Below, in pieces: positions 7,291 to 15,773 of a DNA stretch of 34,562 nucleotides. Below the pieces are notes generated by a model. It did no database searches. It saw only the letters and a list, made by a program, of their open reading frames with translations, and was not told the DNA's origin. This DNA is from an endosymbiont of Lamellibrachia barhami (GTDB lineage Bacteria; Pseudomonadota; Gammaproteobacteria; Chromatiales; Chromatiaceae): positions 348,631 to 383,192 of the forward strand of contig NZ_JAAVSH020000001.1 of NCBI RefSeq assembly GCF_011947365.2, read 5' to 3'. Each line of letters begins with the position of its first letter. The first letter of the stretch is position 1. A program made the translations under genes and the position numbers.

Positions 7291-8061
7291 TTAAACGTTA
7301 TCCATAGTGGAGACAGGCAGCAACAAACGAAGACCTCCACGACCGCGGCTGCGGGCATCAGGGTTGAGACCGCTCCGAGAGTCGGCACGCGCAAGACTCT
7401 GACCATCCAGCCAGGAGCCGCCGCGCAGCACACGGCTATCCCCGCTGATATCTGCCTCAATCTGATCCGGATGATCGCCCTTATTCAGACACCATTCCCA
7501 GACATTGCCTGCCATGTCCATCACCCCATAGGAAGATGCTCCCTGTGGATAGAGTCCGACGGAGGTAGTCTCCTTCAGACCATCCCCATCTTCAAATGAT
7601 TCATCCACATTGGCGTAGCCATTGATATATTTTTCACCCCAGGGGAATACCCACCCATCGCTTCCCCGCGCTGCCTTCTCCCACTCTTCCTCAGTTGGCA
7701 ACCTTACAGGTTGATTCAGCATGACCGTTAGCCATCGGGAAAAGGCTACCGCCTCATACCAGTCCACGTTGGTACGAGGACGGTTGGGTTGATCCCATTC
7801 GGATACTAACCGCCCCGGCTTTTTTAGACCCTCCCACCATTCGTCCGATTCATACCCGCCCGCCAAGATGAAGGTCTGATACTGAGCATTGGTGACCGGA
7901 TAGCGGCTGATCTGAAAACTGTCCAGGTAGCGTTTTTCCCTCTCATCTCCATAGAGAAACTCCCCTGCCGGTATCTCCACCCAGTCGATGTCGGGCAAGA
8001 GAATAGTGGCTTTCTGCCCTGTCTGGCCGGACTTGTTTTCGTCTGTTTCCACTCTCCCCAT
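7291..8061 (-). CDS. Free-standing FGE-like protein, inverted paralogue (FGE protein 2)
   Basis: 256 aa from the ATG at 8061, preceded by AAAGGTGG. A GTG at 8079 is the other possible start; no Shine-Dalgarno precedes it. After a ~25-residue polar leader the whole protein is one FGE/SUMF1-like domain, running parallel to residues 568-800 of the upstream operon protein: LPDIDWVEIPAGEFLYG, SRYPVTNAQYQ, a shared 92-bp identical block, MDMAGNVWEWCLNK, RVLRGGSW, RLLLP. It lacks the N-terminal modules of the larger protein and also the catalytic cysteine pair. The C-terminal stretch between GGSW and RLLLP is one codon longer and differs at most positions. The gene faces the operon and has no visible promoter I can defend. 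It could be a separately expressed alternative binding domain, or a donor of sequence for the operon copy. No frameshift or stop interrupts it. Confidence 0.8.
   Translation of the reverse strand: MGRVETDENKSGQTGQKATILLPDIDWVEIPAGEFLYGDEREKRYLDSFQISRYPVTNAQYQTFILAGGYESDEWWEGLKKPGRLVSEWDQPNRPRTNVDWYEAVAFSRWLTVMLNQPVRLPTEEEWEKAARGSDGWVFPWGEKYINGYANVDESFEDGDGLKETTSVGLYPQGASSYGVMDMAGNVWEWCLNKGDHPDQIEADISGDSRVLRGGSWLDGQSLARADSRSGLNPDARSRGRGGLRLLLPVSTMDNV
7312..7434 (-). other. Variable-region-like 3' end of FGE protein 2
   Basis: Same borders as 6901-7020: identical GGSW-coding DNA and an identical 18-bp block before the end. The core (7336-7410) is 25 codons, of which 20 end in C or T; the matching core in the other gene is 24 codons. 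Several aligned codons differ at the third base as well, which one shared template with adenine-only mutation would not give. Confidence 0.45.
7606..7697 (-). repeat. Inverted copy of the 92-bp identical block
   Basis: Partner of 6638-6729. The single-base differences at both edges (GCA versus CCA on one side, AAT versus GAT on the other) define its limits. Confidence 0.8.
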
Positions 8062-8122
8062 ACCACCTTTGGACGCCACACGTCGTTGGGAATCAAGCGA
8101 GTATCAACTTTAGAGATGAGGC

Positions 8123-8153
8123 TGCCGGATCCGCTACGCTTGATCCGGCCTAC
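8123..8153 (+). repeat. REP-like palindromic element, single copy (family A)
   Basis: Same 31-bp unit as at 1131-1161, differing by one base (CGGCCTAC instead of CAGCCTAC). The two copies lie on either side of the TIR/FGE region in the same orientation. They could be coincidental intergenic repeats or marks of an insertion boundary. Confidence 0.75.
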
Positions 8154-8193
8154 GTTCCTATCACCTTTCGCCTTTCGCCTTTAACCTTTATCT

Positions 8194-9618
8194 TCATTCA
8201 CACTGTTTGGATATCTTGCGCGAGCCAGGCGCTTGTCCACCCTGCCCCAGGGTGATCTTCAGCAACGGAGGCGTCACCAAGGTCGTTACGATCACCATCA
8301 ACACCACCGCTGAAAACGTGGCGGAATCGATCACCTTCAGACTGATGCCAATGGAGGCGAAAACCAGTCCCACCTCGCCCCTCGGCAACATGCCGACGCC
8401 TACCGCCAATCGATTGCGTCCCTGCTCCAAAACCCCCAACCCGGAGACGATCTTGCCGATTACGGCCACCAGAATCAGGCCGGTGGAGAGCAGCAACACA
8501 TGCCAATCGAGGAAGGTTTCCAGCTTTACCTGTATCCCCATCAAGACAAAAAATATTGGCACCAAAATCGCCTCAAGCGGTGCAAAGAGCTCTTTGATGG
8601 AGTATTTGTGGCGTCGGTGATCGCCCCAGGCCTTGAAGTGGCTGTCGAGCAGCAGCAAACCGGCAGCAAAGGCCCCGACAATGGTGGCAAGACCCACCAG
8701 ATTTGCCAGCCAGGCCAGAGCCATGACGAAAACGAAGGGAACAAAGAGTTTCGCTTCCTCCAGACTCAGCTGACGGAGCATTTTGATAAGCAGCCGGATG
8801 ATGTAGGGCCCGAGGTAGAGCACGCTGATGATAAAAAGGGTTGCCAACAGCATGATGCGAATAATCTCTCCCGCTTCGACGCTGCCGGTGACCACCACCC
8901 CGGAAACGATGGCCAACATCACCAGGCCGAGTATATCGTCCATCACCGCCGCACCGACAATAATATGCGCCTCACCTGAACGGCTCTGACGCAGATCCTG
9001 CAGAACCCGTGCGGTAATGCCGATACTGGTGGCGCCCAAGGTCGCGCCAAGAAACAGATGCTGTACATGGGGCGCTTCCGGAATTAACATCCAGGTCACG
9101 AAAAAACCCAATACGAACGGGACCAGAACGCCGATGAAGGCGACCCGCAGGGAGTCACCGCCCACCGAGCGCAACTCCGCGACACAGGTGTCCAGTCCGA
9201 CATGGAACAGCAGAAATATGACGCCGTAACGTGAGAAGACATCCACCGCCTGAGCAACCGCAAGATACTCACTGCCATGGGGGCCACGCAGGATCTGCAG
9301 AAAAGATTCTCCGGCCTCAGGCCCGATCAATTTGTTGAGCGCCTCATCTACTGGTGTGCCGGACAAAATCAGTTTGGACAGCTCGGTACAGCCGACGCCC
9401 TCTCGCAGAATCGCCATCAGATCGAAACCGAGAAAGTAGAACAGATTACCCAGCAGCACGCCCATCACCAGCTCACCGAGCACAGAGGGTTGCTTCAGAC
9501 GCCGGGCGCCAAAACGCCCGAGCAGCGCGGAGACAAGAATCAGGGTAACACCAAAGATAACCGGGGCGATGGGATCGCCATGGGAAACAATAGTGGATAC
9601 CTCGGTAACTTGATCCAT
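8194..9618 (-). CDS. CPA2-family cation/proton antiporter
   Basis: 474 aa with about 12-13 hydrophobic segments and hardly any soluble part, as in Na+/H+ or K+/H+ exchangers of the Kef/NapA class. LGELVMGVLLGN early on, GATLGATSIGITARVL in the middle and VMDDILGLVML follow the family pattern. The adjacent Asp-Asp in MDDILG is the ion-binding pair of electrogenic members such as NapA; KefC-type proteins have Gln-Asp. There is no C-terminal RCK/TrkA-N nucleotide-binding domain, which KefB/KefC would have. The ATG at 9618 is followed by a short acidic N-terminus before TM1. It stands alone: REP elements lie on both sides and no partner gene is near. Exact ion is unknown. Confidence 0.85.
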   Translation of the reverse strand: MDQVTEVSTIVSHGDPIAPVIFGVTLILVSALLGRFGARRLKQPSVLGELVMGVLLGNLFYFLGFDLMAILREGVGCTELSKLILSGTPVDEALNKLIGPEAGESFLQILRGPHGSEYLAVAQAVDVFSRYGVIFLLFHVGLDTCVAELRSVGGDSLRVAFIGVLVPFVLGFFVTWMLIPEAPHVQHLFLGATLGATSIGITARVLQDLRQSRSGEAHIIVGAAVMDDILGLVMLAIVSGVVVTGSVEAGEIIRIMLLATLFIISVLYLGPYIIRLLIKMLRQLSLEEAKLFVPFVFVMALAWLANLVGLATIVGAFAAGLLLLDSHFKAWGDHRRHKYSIKELFAPLEAILVPIFFVLMGIQVKLETFLDWHVLLLSTGLILVAVIGKIVSGLGVLEQGRNRLAVGVGMLPRGEVGLVFASIGISLKVIDSATFSAVVLMVIVTTLVTPPLLKITLGQGGQAPGSRKISKQCE

Positions 9619-9728
9619 GCCCTGTCAACAAAACCCTGTCGGGAAGAAGCGTTTAATATCATTCTAGTCCGCTTTTCGACAGGATTCGTTTTTTTGGGGT
9701 AATGAAGATATTGCTGATGAGTGCAGAC

Positions 9729-9810
9729 CCGATCAAGTGTAGCGGATCGGGCATTTTCGAGTTGGCAGGACGCATGGGGCACCGGTTCCGCTGCGCTTGA
9801 ACCGGCCTAC
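9729..9810. repeat. Inverted pair of family-A REP units (BIME-like)
   Basis: CGATCAAGTGTAGCGGATCG (9730-9749) is the reverse-oriented unit. About 30 bp later the forward unit GGTTCCGCTGCGCTTGAACC leads into GGCCTAC (ending 9810). Together they can form a long hairpin between the antiporter start and the end of the ISC operon. The same arrangement occurs at 28111-28195 and 34034-34118. Confidence 0.7.
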
Positions 9811-9896
9811 TCTCGTTCGGTTTTTGGGGACTGTTTCATCGGCGCGGCGTAGCTCCTACGCTATGCCTGAACATTAGTCGGCCGAGGGACGCGAAA

Positions 9897-10097
9897 TCAC
9901 TCCCGCTCCTCGATCCATGCCATCTGAATGGCTTCGAGGATCTTTTCTCCGGAGTGATCCGGGTCATCATCGAACTCGTCCAGGGCCAAAACCCAATTGT
10001 GCAGATCGACAAAATTGACCGTCTTGGGATCAACCTTGGGATAGGTTTCATCCAATTCAATGGCGATATCCAGCACATCAATCCATTTCAGACTCAT
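9897..10097 (-). CDS. iscX: IscX, ISC accessory protein
   Basis: 66 aa, the normal length. It starts MSLKWIDVLDIAIELDE and contains VDLHNWVLAL and DPDHSGEKILEAIQ, all typical of IscX (YfhJ). This small acidic protein binds IscS and iron and modulates cluster assembly. An open frame continues upstream to 10190, but the ATG at 10097 has a strong ribosome site (GAGGGGG) and gives the canonical N-terminus; the longer version would overlap fdx. It is the last gene of the ISC operon, 11 bp after fdx. No clear terminator follows; the next structure is a short GCGTAG/CTACGC palindrome near 9846-9860. Confidence 0.95.
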   Translation of the reverse strand: MSLKWIDVLDIAIELDETYPKVDPKTVNFVDLHNWVLALDEFDDDPDHSGEKILEAIQMAWIEERE

Positions 10098-10108
10098 GTC
10101 ATTCCCCC

Positions 10109-10447
10109 TCAGTGACTCTCGGACACCATGTTGATGGTGTATTTCGGTATCTCGATGACCAGATCCTCTTCCCCGACCACAGCCTGACAACTCAGGCGGG
10201 ATTCCACTTCCAGACCCCAGGCCTTGTCCAGCAGGTCCTCTTCATCCTCTTCCGCCTCTGTAAGAGAATCGAAACCTTCACGCAGGATGACGTGGCAGGT
10301 GGTGCAGGCGCAGGATTTTTCACAGGCGTGCTCGATCTCAATACCATTCTGCTGGGCTGCGTCACAGATGGTGGTGCCCGGCTCGACATCGAACGCAGCC
10401 CCTTCCGGGCAAATCTCTTCGTGGGGCAGGAAAATCAGTTGCGGCAT
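10109..10447 (-). CDS. fdx: [2Fe-2S] ferredoxin of the ISC system
   Basis: 112 aa, the usual size. The cluster ligands are visible in HACEKSCACTTCHVI (CX5CX2C) and, further on, in RLSCQAVVG. The acidic helix EEDEEDLLDKAWGLE lies between. This ferredoxin delivers electrons to IscS/IscU during cluster building. The ATG at 10447 follows AAGGAG at a good distance. It sits 12 bp after hscA and 11 bp before iscX, as in other ISC operons. Confidence 0.97.
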   Translation of the reverse strand: MPQLIFLPHEEICPEGAAFDVEPGTTICDAAQQNGIEIEHACEKSCACTTCHVILREGFDSLTEAEEDEEDLLDKAWGLEVESRLSCQAVVGEEDLVIEIPKYTINMVSESH

Positions 10448-10459
10448 CGATTCACTCCT

Positions 10460-12331
10460 TTATTCAAATTCATTGACTTTATGACCGGCCATGGCGTCAT
10501 GGATACTCTGATTCATACGGCGTTCGACATAAAATCCGCAGGTCTTTTCGATGGCGGAGATGCCCTCCTTGATCACGCTGATCTCCTCTGAGCGGGCGAT
10601 TTCACGCAGTGCCGCCAGGGCAGTATCAACAGTCCGGCGCTCTTCATCGTTGAGCAGGCGATCACCGTCGGCTGCCAGTGCCGCCTCCAGCGCCTCGATG
10701 ACCCGATCCGCGTCCACCTGCTGTTCCCGCAGGTTTCTTGAGTCCATATCATCCTGGGCATGATCGATAGAGTCGCGCAGCATGGTCTCGATCTCGCCAT
10801 CGGTGAGTCCGTAGGAGGGTTTGACCTCGATACTCGCCTGCACCCCGCTGCTCTGTTCCTCGGCGGAGACGCTCAACAGTCCATCCGCATCCACTGCGAA
10901 GGTGACCCGGATGCGCGCGGCGCCCGCCACCATCGGCGGTATGCCACGCAGTTCGAAGCGGGCCAGAGAGCGGCAATCACTGATCAGCTCCCGTTCACCC
11001 TGCACGACGTGGATCGCCATCGCAGTCTGTCCATCCTTGAAAGTCGTGAACTCCTGGGCACGCGCCACCGGTATGGTGGTGTTGCGGGCGATAATCTTTT
11101 CCGACAGCCCACCCATGGTCTCGAGACCCAGGGAGAGTGGAATGACATCGAGCAGCAGCATCTCATCATCGGGTTTGTTGCCCACCAGGATGTCGGCCTG
11201 AATCGCCGCGCCCGCGGCTACCACCCGGTCGGGATCTATGTCCACCAGGGGTTCGGTAGCAAACAGATCGCCGACCCGTTCCCGCACCCTGCGCACTCGG
11301 GTGGACCCCCCCACCATCACGACCTCTTTGATCTCGTCGTTCTCAACCCCCGCATCCCGCATGGCGCGACGGCAGGCGATCTGGGTCTTTTTTATCAGCG
11401 GGTCGATCAATGCGTTGAACCTTTCGAGATCGAGTGAACCCTGCCAGCGGGAACCGCCCGGCAGTTCGATATCAAGAGGTACGGTATCAGCTTCGGTGAG
11501 TCCCTCTTTGGCGCTACAGGCGTCCTGCATCAGGCGGCGCAAAGTCATGTGGTCTGCATCATCCTGGATGCCGGCCTGGGCCATAATCCACTCCGCCACA
11601 ACCTGATCGAAATCGTCTCCACCCAAGGCGGAATCGCCACCGGTGGACATCACCTCGAAAACCCCTTTGTTGAGCCGCAGAATCGAAATATCGAAGGTGC
11701 CGCCACCCAGATCATAGATAGCGTGCACGCCCTCGGCACCCTTGTCGAGACCGTAGGCCACCGCTGCTGCGGTCGGCTCATTGAGCAGGCGCAAGACCTT
11801 CAGCCCGGCCAGTTTCGCTGCGTCCTTGGTCGCCTGTCGCTGTGCATCGTCGAAATAGGCTGGCACAGTAATCACCACGCCGGCCAAGTCACCGCCGAGC
11901 GTCTGCTCGGCACGTTGTGCCAGGGTTTTCAGGATCTCAGCGGAGACCTCCACCGGGGTGACATCTCCTGCCACCGTGCGGATACGCGGCACCGCTGTCT
12001 CTGTCTGAACAAATTCGTAAGGCAGACGGCTGCCGAGGCTCTTGATATCCTCGACCCCCCGGCCGATAAGCCGTTTGGCAGAGGCGATAGTGTTCAGCGG
12101 ATCGGTCACTGCAGCAACGCGGGCCGCCTCACCGACGACAACGCCATTTTCACCAAACTGCACCACTGACGGCAGCAGATGACGGCCATGCTCGTCCGGC
12201 AGCGTCTCCGCCTTGCCACTGCGCACGCTGGCCACCAGCGAATTGGTGGTACCCAAGTCGATACCAGCCGCCAGCTTATGTTGGTGCGGGGCCTGAGCCT
12301 GACCGGGTTCTGCAATCTGCATTAATGCCAT
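10460..12331 (-). CDS. hscA: HscA, Hsp70-type chaperone for iron-sulfur cluster transfer
   Basis: 623 aa. The N-terminus [10 protein letters not shown] then [15 protein letters not shown] matches HscA rather than DnaK. Other nucleotide-binding-domain signatures are [12 protein letters not shown] and [14 protein letters not shown]; the substrate-binding domain begins after [17 protein letters not shown]. HscA binds the LPPVK loop of IscU and, driven by HscB-stimulated ATP hydrolysis, promotes release of the assembled cluster. The C-terminal lid is helical and lacks the EEVD-like tail. Start chosen at 12331 because it keeps the conserved leader. It follows hscB by 27 bp. Confidence 0.97.
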   Translation of the reverse strand: MALMQIAEPGQAQAPHQHKLAAGIDLGTTNSLVASVRSGKAETLPDEHGRHLLPSVVQFGENGVVVGEAARVAAVTDPLNTIASAKRLIGRGVEDIKSLGSRLPYEFVQTETAVPRIRTVAGDVTPVEVSAEILKTLAQRAEQTLGGDLAGVVITVPAYFDDAQRQATKDAAKLAGLKVLRLLNEPTAAAVAYGLDKGAEGVHAIYDLGGGTFDISILRLNKGVFEVMSTGGDSALGGDDFDQVVAEWIMAQAGIQDDADHMTLRRLMQDACSAKEGLTEADTVPLDIELPGGSRWQGSLDLERFNALIDPLIKKTQIACRRAMRDAGVENDEIKEVVMVGGSTRVRRVRERVGDLFATEPLVDIDPDRVVAAGAAIQADILVGNKPDDEMLLLDVIPLSLGLETMGGLSEKIIARNTTIPVARAQEFTTFKDGQTAMAIHVVQGERELISDCRSLARFELRGIPPMVAGAARIRVTFAVDADGLLSVSAEEQSSGVQASIEVKPSYGLTDGEIETMLRDSIDHAQDDMDSRNLREQQVDADRVIEALEAALAADGDRLLNDEERRTVDTALAALREIARSEEISVIKEGISAIEKTCGFYVERRMNQSIHDAMAGHKVNEFE

Positions 12332-12358
12332 AATTTGCTACGCGCTATAATTTACTGG

Positions 12359-12904
12359 TCAGAGCTCGTCTTCCAGATCTGCCGCCACCGATTCGACTTC
12401 GGTGCGCAGTTTCTGCAGAAAACGCATCTTGCGCAGGATCTCCCGCGCGTCTTCCAACTGGTCAGGCGTGGCGCTCTCAAACTGCACCGCCATCTGCCCG
12501 ACCAAAGTTTTGATCTGTCTGTTGATTCGACCACGCAGATCGAGCACCGCCTCGTAGGGATCATCCTGATTCCGTACCCCTTCCAGCTCTTCGCGCAATT
12601 CCATCTGCTGCATCAGGAAGGCCATGTCGCTGGTGGTCTCTTTCTGGGCATCCATTTCGATGCCGTGCATGGTCAGCAGATAGGTGGCCCTGGCAATGGG
12701 ATCCTTGAGGGTTTCAAAGGCTTCGTTGATGCGGCTGGCGCCCTGCAACGAGAGGAGACGCTCTTGCTCGGAGGCATTGGCATAGCGGTCGGGATGGATG
12801 ACCCGCTGCAGATCCCGATATCGATCAGAGAGTGAATCAGCATCCACGATGAAGCCGACCGGCAGGCCAAAAAGCTCAAAATAGTTCTTCGAAAAATCCA
12901 GCAT
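12359..12904 (-). CDS. hscB: HscB, J-domain co-chaperone
   Basis: 181 aa. The N-terminal J domain has KNYFELFGLP and the HPD triad in QRVIHPDRYANAS; the C-terminal half is a charged three-helix bundle that binds IscU. HscB recruits IscU to HscA and stimulates its ATPase. The ATG at 12904 gives the expected N-terminus, but no Shine-Dalgarno is visible: the bases before it are a U tract that ends a 13-bp hairpin (12912-12939), leaving only GAT before the start. Translation may depend on coupling, on the hairpin being unwound, or on a processed near-leaderless mRNA. Confidence 0.95.
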   Translation of the reverse strand: MLDFSKNYFELFGLPVGFIVDADSLSDRYRDLQRVIHPDRYANASEQERLLSLQGASRINEAFETLKDPIARATYLLTMHGIEMDAQKETTSDMAFLMQQMELREELEGVRNQDDPYEAVLDLRGRINRQIKTLVGQMAVQFESATPDQLEDAREILRKMRFLQKLRTEVESVAADLEDEL

Positions 12905-12911
12905 ATCGAAA

Positions 12912-12939
12912 AAATCGGCTGTCCCCGGACAGCCGATTT
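12912..12939 (-). terminator. Rho-independent-terminator-like hairpin between iscA and hscB
   Basis: Read on the minus strand, AAATCGGCTGTCC and GGACAGCCGATTT form a perfect 13-bp stem with a 2-nt gap, followed by further T residues (T6 in total from 12914 to 12909). It lies 34 bp after the iscA stop and 5-8 bp before the hscB start. It can terminate or attenuate the distal half of the operon, or stabilise the iscRSUA message after processing. Confidence 0.6.
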
Positions 12940-12973
12940 ATCACCTGTTGTTACGACCTTGAAAAAAAGAGGG

Positions 12974-13297
12974 TCAGACCTGAAAACTCTCACCACAACC
13001 ACACTCGCCCTTAGCATTCGGGTTGTTGAACTTGAATCCTTCGTTGAGTCCTTCCTTGGTGTAATCGATCTCAGTCCCGTCAAGATAGACAAGGCTTTTT
13101 GGGTCGATGATGACCTTTACGCCCAAGTCTTCGAATACCTGGTCATCCTCGCCCAATTCATCGGCGAACTCCATCTCGTATGCCATACCGGAGCAGCCGG
13201 AGGTACGCACCGCCAGGCGGATACCGATCCCCTTGCCCCGGTTCGAAAGAAACTGTTGCACATGTTTTGCGGCAGCTTCTGTAATCGTAATCGCCAT
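12974..13297 (-). CDS. iscA: IscA, A-type iron-sulfur carrier
   Basis: 107 aa, the normal length. The three conserved cysteines are in [13 protein letters not shown] and GECGCGESF. IscA takes clusters from IscU and passes them to [4Fe-4S] apoproteins. The ATG at 13297 follows GGAGAGG. It is 47 bp downstream of iscU and is the last gene before the internal hairpin. It could be confused with ErpA; the operon position and the sequence [14 protein letters not shown]-like core make IscA the better call. Confidence 0.96.
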   Translation of the reverse strand: MAITITEAAAKHVQQFLSNRGKGIGIRLAVRTSGCSGMAYEMEFADELGEDDQVFEDLGVKVIIDPKSLVYLDGTEIDYTKEGLNEGFKFNNPNAKGECGCGESFQV

Positions 13298-13344
13298 TTA
13301 ACCTCTCCAGAACCGAACCTGTAACTTCAATTCTACAACGGATA

Positions 13345-13728
13345 TCAATCTGTATTCTTTTTTGCGTAGTCCTGGATCGCCGCCTTGATAGCGTCTTCCG
13401 CCAATACGGAGCAGTGCACCTTGACCGGCGGCAGTGCCAACTCTTCAGCGATTTCGGAGTTCTTGATCTGCTGCGCCTCTTCCAGGGTCTTGCCCTTCAC
13501 CCACTCGGTGAGCAGGCTGCTGGAAGCAATTGCGGAACCGCAGCCGTAGGTTTTGAAGCGGGCGTCTTCAATCACGCCATCATCACCCACCTTGATCTGC
13601 AGACGCATCACGTCACCACAGGCAGGTGCGCCCACCATGCCGGTGCCGACACTCTTCTCTTCTTTGTCGAACGCACCCACGTTACGGGGGTTCTCGTAGT
13701 GGTCGAGTACTTTATCACTGTATGCCAT
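13345..13728 (-). CDS. iscU: IscU, scaffold for iron-sulfur cluster assembly
   Basis: 127 aa. Cluster ligands are visible in GAPACGDVM, TYGCGSAIASSS and VHCSVLAEDA; the HscA recognition motif LPPVK directly precedes the last one. The protein begins MAYSDKVLDHYENPRNVGAF, the standard start. It receives sulfur from IscS and electrons from Fdx to build the cluster. The gene lies 26 bp after iscS and 47 bp before iscA on the minus strand. Confidence 0.98.
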   Translation of the reverse strand: MAYSDKVLDHYENPRNVGAFDKEEKSVGTGMVGAPACGDVMRLQIKVGDDGVIEDARFKTYGCGSAIASSSLLTEWVKGKTLEEAQQIKNSEIAEELALPPVKVHCSVLAEDAIKAAIQDYAKKNTD

Positions 13729-13754
13729 AACCTTAACCTCTTAAAACTGATCGC

Positions 13755-14969
13755 TCAGTGCGCCGCCCACTGAATCGATTTCAGATCGATTCCATCTTTG
13801 AACATCTCCCACAAAGGCGAGAGTTCACGCAATCTATCAACCTCGGTGCGGATCTTCTCTACCGCATAATCCACCTCTTCCGCCGTGCTGAAACGGCCGA
13901 TGGTGAAGCGGATCGAGCTGTGGGCCAATTCGTCTTCCCGCCCCAACGCGCGCAGGACGTAGCTGGGTTCGAGACTGGCGGAGGTACAGGCGGAACCGGA
14001 TGAGACCGCCAGATCCTTCAACGCCATAATCAGGGATTCACCTTCGACGAAGGCAAAACTCACATTCAGGTTGCCGGCGACACGCTGTTCTTCATCACCG
14101 TTGAGGTAGACCTCTTCCATGTCTTTGAAGCCGTCCCAGAGGCGTTGACGCAGTCCGAGCAGACGCTCGTTTTCCACCGCCATCTCTTCACCGGCAATAC
14201 GTAAGGCTTCGCCCATGCCAACGATCTGGTGGGTCGCCAGGGTACCGGAGCGCATACCGCGCTCATGGCCGCCGCCGTGCATCTGGGCCTCCAGGCGTAC
14301 ACGGGGCTTGCGCCGCACATAGAGAGCGCCGATGCCTTTGGGTCCATAGATCTTGTGAGCCGAGAAGGACATCAGATCCACTTTCAGCGCCGCCAGATCG
14401 ATCGGCACCTTACCAGCGCTCTGCGCTGCGTCCACATGGAAGAGGATCTTGCGTGCACGGGTCATCTCGCCGATTGCGGCAATATCCTGGATCACGCCCA
14501 CTTCGTTATTGACGTGCATAATGGAGACGAGAATAGTGTCGTCGCGCAGCGCCGCCTCCAGTTTCCCCAAGTCAATCAAACCACTGGGCTCCGGATCGAG
14601 ATAGGTGATCTCGAATCCCTCACGTTCAAGCTGACGACAGGTATCGAGCACCGCCTTGTGTTCAGTCTTGCAGGTAATGATGTGTTTGCCGCGTTTCTTG
14701 TAGAAATGCGCCACACCCTTGATCGCAAGATTATCGGACTCAGTGGCGCCGGAGGTCCAGACAATCTCTTTCGGATCGGCATTGACCAGATCCGCCACCT
14801 GCTTGCGCGCCAGGGTCACCGCATCATCCGCACTCCAACCGAAAGGGTGGGAACGGGATGCAGGATTACCGAATTTTCCGTCAGGGGTGAGGTAACCACA
14901 CATCAACTCCGCGACGCGAGGGTCTACCGGCGTGGTCGCCGAGTAGTCCATATAGATCGGTAACTTCAT
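13755..14969 (-). CDS. iscS: IscS, cysteine desulfurase
   Basis: 404 aa, as in other IscS proteins. The PLP lysine is in [12 protein letters not shown] and the mobile-loop cysteine that carries the persulfide is in [14 protein letters not shown]. It starts [19 protein letters not shown]. It converts cysteine to alanine plus protein-bound sulfur for IscU, and usually also feeds tRNA thiolation. It is second in the operon, 38 bp after iscR. The nearby cysE gene would supply its substrate pathway. Confidence 0.98.
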   Translation of the reverse strand: MKLPIYMDYSATTPVDPRVAELMCGYLTPDGKFGNPASRSHPFGWSADDAVTLARKQVADLVNADPKEIVWTSGATESDNLAIKGVAHFYKKRGKHIITCKTEHKAVLDTCRQLEREGFEITYLDPEPSGLIDLGKLEAALRDDTILVSIMHVNNEVGVIQDIAAIGEMTRARKILFHVDAAQSAGKVPIDLAALKVDLMSFSAHKIYGPKGIGALYVRRKPRVRLEAQMHGGGHERGMRSGTLATHQIVGMGEALRIAGEEMAVENERLLGLRQRLWDGFKDMEEVYLNGDEEQRVAGNLNVSFAFVEGESLIMALKDLAVSSGSACTSASLEPSYVLRALGREDELAHSSIRFTIGRFSTAEEVDYAVEKIRTEVDRLRELSPLWEMFKDGIDLKSIQWAAH

Positions 14970-15007
14970 CTCTATTCTATAACTCCAAAAAATCCGCTAA
15001 TTCAGCT

Positions 15008-15502
15008 TCAGGCGTTGGCCCGTGAGGAGATCGAAGTCAGTTCTGTGACATCGATCTCCGGCGTGTCCGGATGATCCTGCCGGTTCTTCACCTCCCGCAC
15101 CGCCTGACGATCCATCAGATCCTGCAGGCTGATCTGATTGAGATAGTGGTAAATCTGGTCGCTGAGATCCTGCCACAGATCATGGGTGAGACAGCGCTCG
15201 TTATCCTGGCAGTTGTGGGCACCGTGGCAGCGGGTGGTATCCATGTTCTCATCCACCGCAGTGATCACTTCGCCAATAAAGATCTCGCCAGCCTCCCGGC
15301 CCAGGCTGTAGCCGCCACCGGGACCACGCACGCTGGAGACCAGGGCCTTTTTCCGCAGACGCGAGAAGAGTTGCTCAAGATAAGAGAGCGAGATCCCCTG
15401 ACGCTGGGCAATGTCGGCCAGGGTGATCGGTCCCTTGCCATAGTGCAGTGCCAAATCCAACATGGCTGTTACCGCGTAGCGGCCTTTCGTGGTAAGCTTC
15501 AC
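15008..15502 (-). CDS. iscR: IscR, iron-sulfur-sensing transcription regulator
   Basis: 164 aa of the Rrf2 family. The N-terminal winged helix starts [18 protein letters not shown] and has the recognition helix [16 protein letters not shown]. The three cluster cysteines are in [15 protein letters not shown]. With a [2Fe-2S] cluster it represses its own operon, and it relieves repression when clusters run short. The start codon is GTG (15502), preceded by TTGGAG eight bases upstream. First gene of the ISC operon; a good promoter with an IscR-like site lies at 15534-15565. Confidence 0.97.
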   Translation of the reverse strand: MKLTTKGRYAVTAMLDLALHYGKGPITLADIAQRQGISLSYLEQLFSRLRKKALVSSVRGPGGGYSLGREAGEIFIGEVITAVDENMDTTRCHGAHNCQDNERCLTHDLWQDLSDQIYHYLNQISLQDLMDRQAVREVKNRQDHPDTPEIDVTELTSISSRANA

Positions 15503-15533
15503 TTTATCGGCTCCAAGTATATCCTTGGGCGCT

Positions 15534-15561
15534 AATATACAATCCCCAGTAAATTAGTCAA
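15534..15561 (-). promoter_or_regulatory. sigma-70 promoter of the ISC operon
   Basis: On the minus strand TTGACT (15561-15556) is followed after 16 bp by TATATT (15539-15534). Transcription would start near 15527, giving a leader of about 25 nt before the GTG of iscR. Confidence 0.7.
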
Positions 15562-15565
15562 GTAT
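15541..15565 (-). promoter_or_regulatory. Candidate type-1 IscR binding site
   Basis: Minus-strand ATACTTGACTAATTTA followed by CTGGGGATT matches the left half of the known type-1 consensus (ATASYYGACT, then an A/T-rich centre) exactly and the right half partly. It covers the -35 box, where binding would block RNA polymerase. Confidence 0.6.
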
Positions 15566-15685
15566 TCCCTCCGCGATTTTTGCAAGGTTTTCACCCGAAG
15601 ATTTCATGAATTTGCGCCGATAACGCGCAGGATATTGGTTTCACAAGGAAATATCCGAAGGAGTGGCGTGTCAGTGATTACGACT

Positions 15686-15713
15686 GACGACTGCATGGAG
15701 CAGTTGCCGAGGA
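15686..15713 (+). repeat. Short direct repeat flanking cysE, copy 1
   Basis: GACGACTGCATGGA is followed by GCAGTTGCCGAGG. The same string, with TGCAGGA added in the middle and two base changes, occurs at 16725-16758 on the other side of cysE. Confidence 0.5.
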
Positions 15714-15773
15714 TATATTTCTTGAGGAATCAGTAAACAAGCGAGATCAAGCATAATTCGTGAAAGACTCAGG

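Noticed and set aside
6901-7434. A complete, ordinary diversity-generating retroelement in this window
   Set aside because: No reverse transcriptase, no accessory gene and no template repeat are present, and third-base differences plus a length change between the two variable stretches do not fit a single template. Only the target-like pattern is kept.
8158-8200. Short tandem CCTTTCG-like runs as a functional repeat
   Set aside because: Only two to three imperfect units of seven bases, in a short intergenic tail. Likely low-complexity sequence.
10098-10190. Extended iscX start
   Set aside because: It would overlap fdx. The ATG at 10097 has a strong ribosome site and gives the conserved N-terminus.
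12912-12939. Terminator for a plus-strand transcript
   Set aside because: The plus strand has only three T bases after the stem and no plus-strand gene precedes it. The minus-strand reading, between iscA and hscB, fits better.
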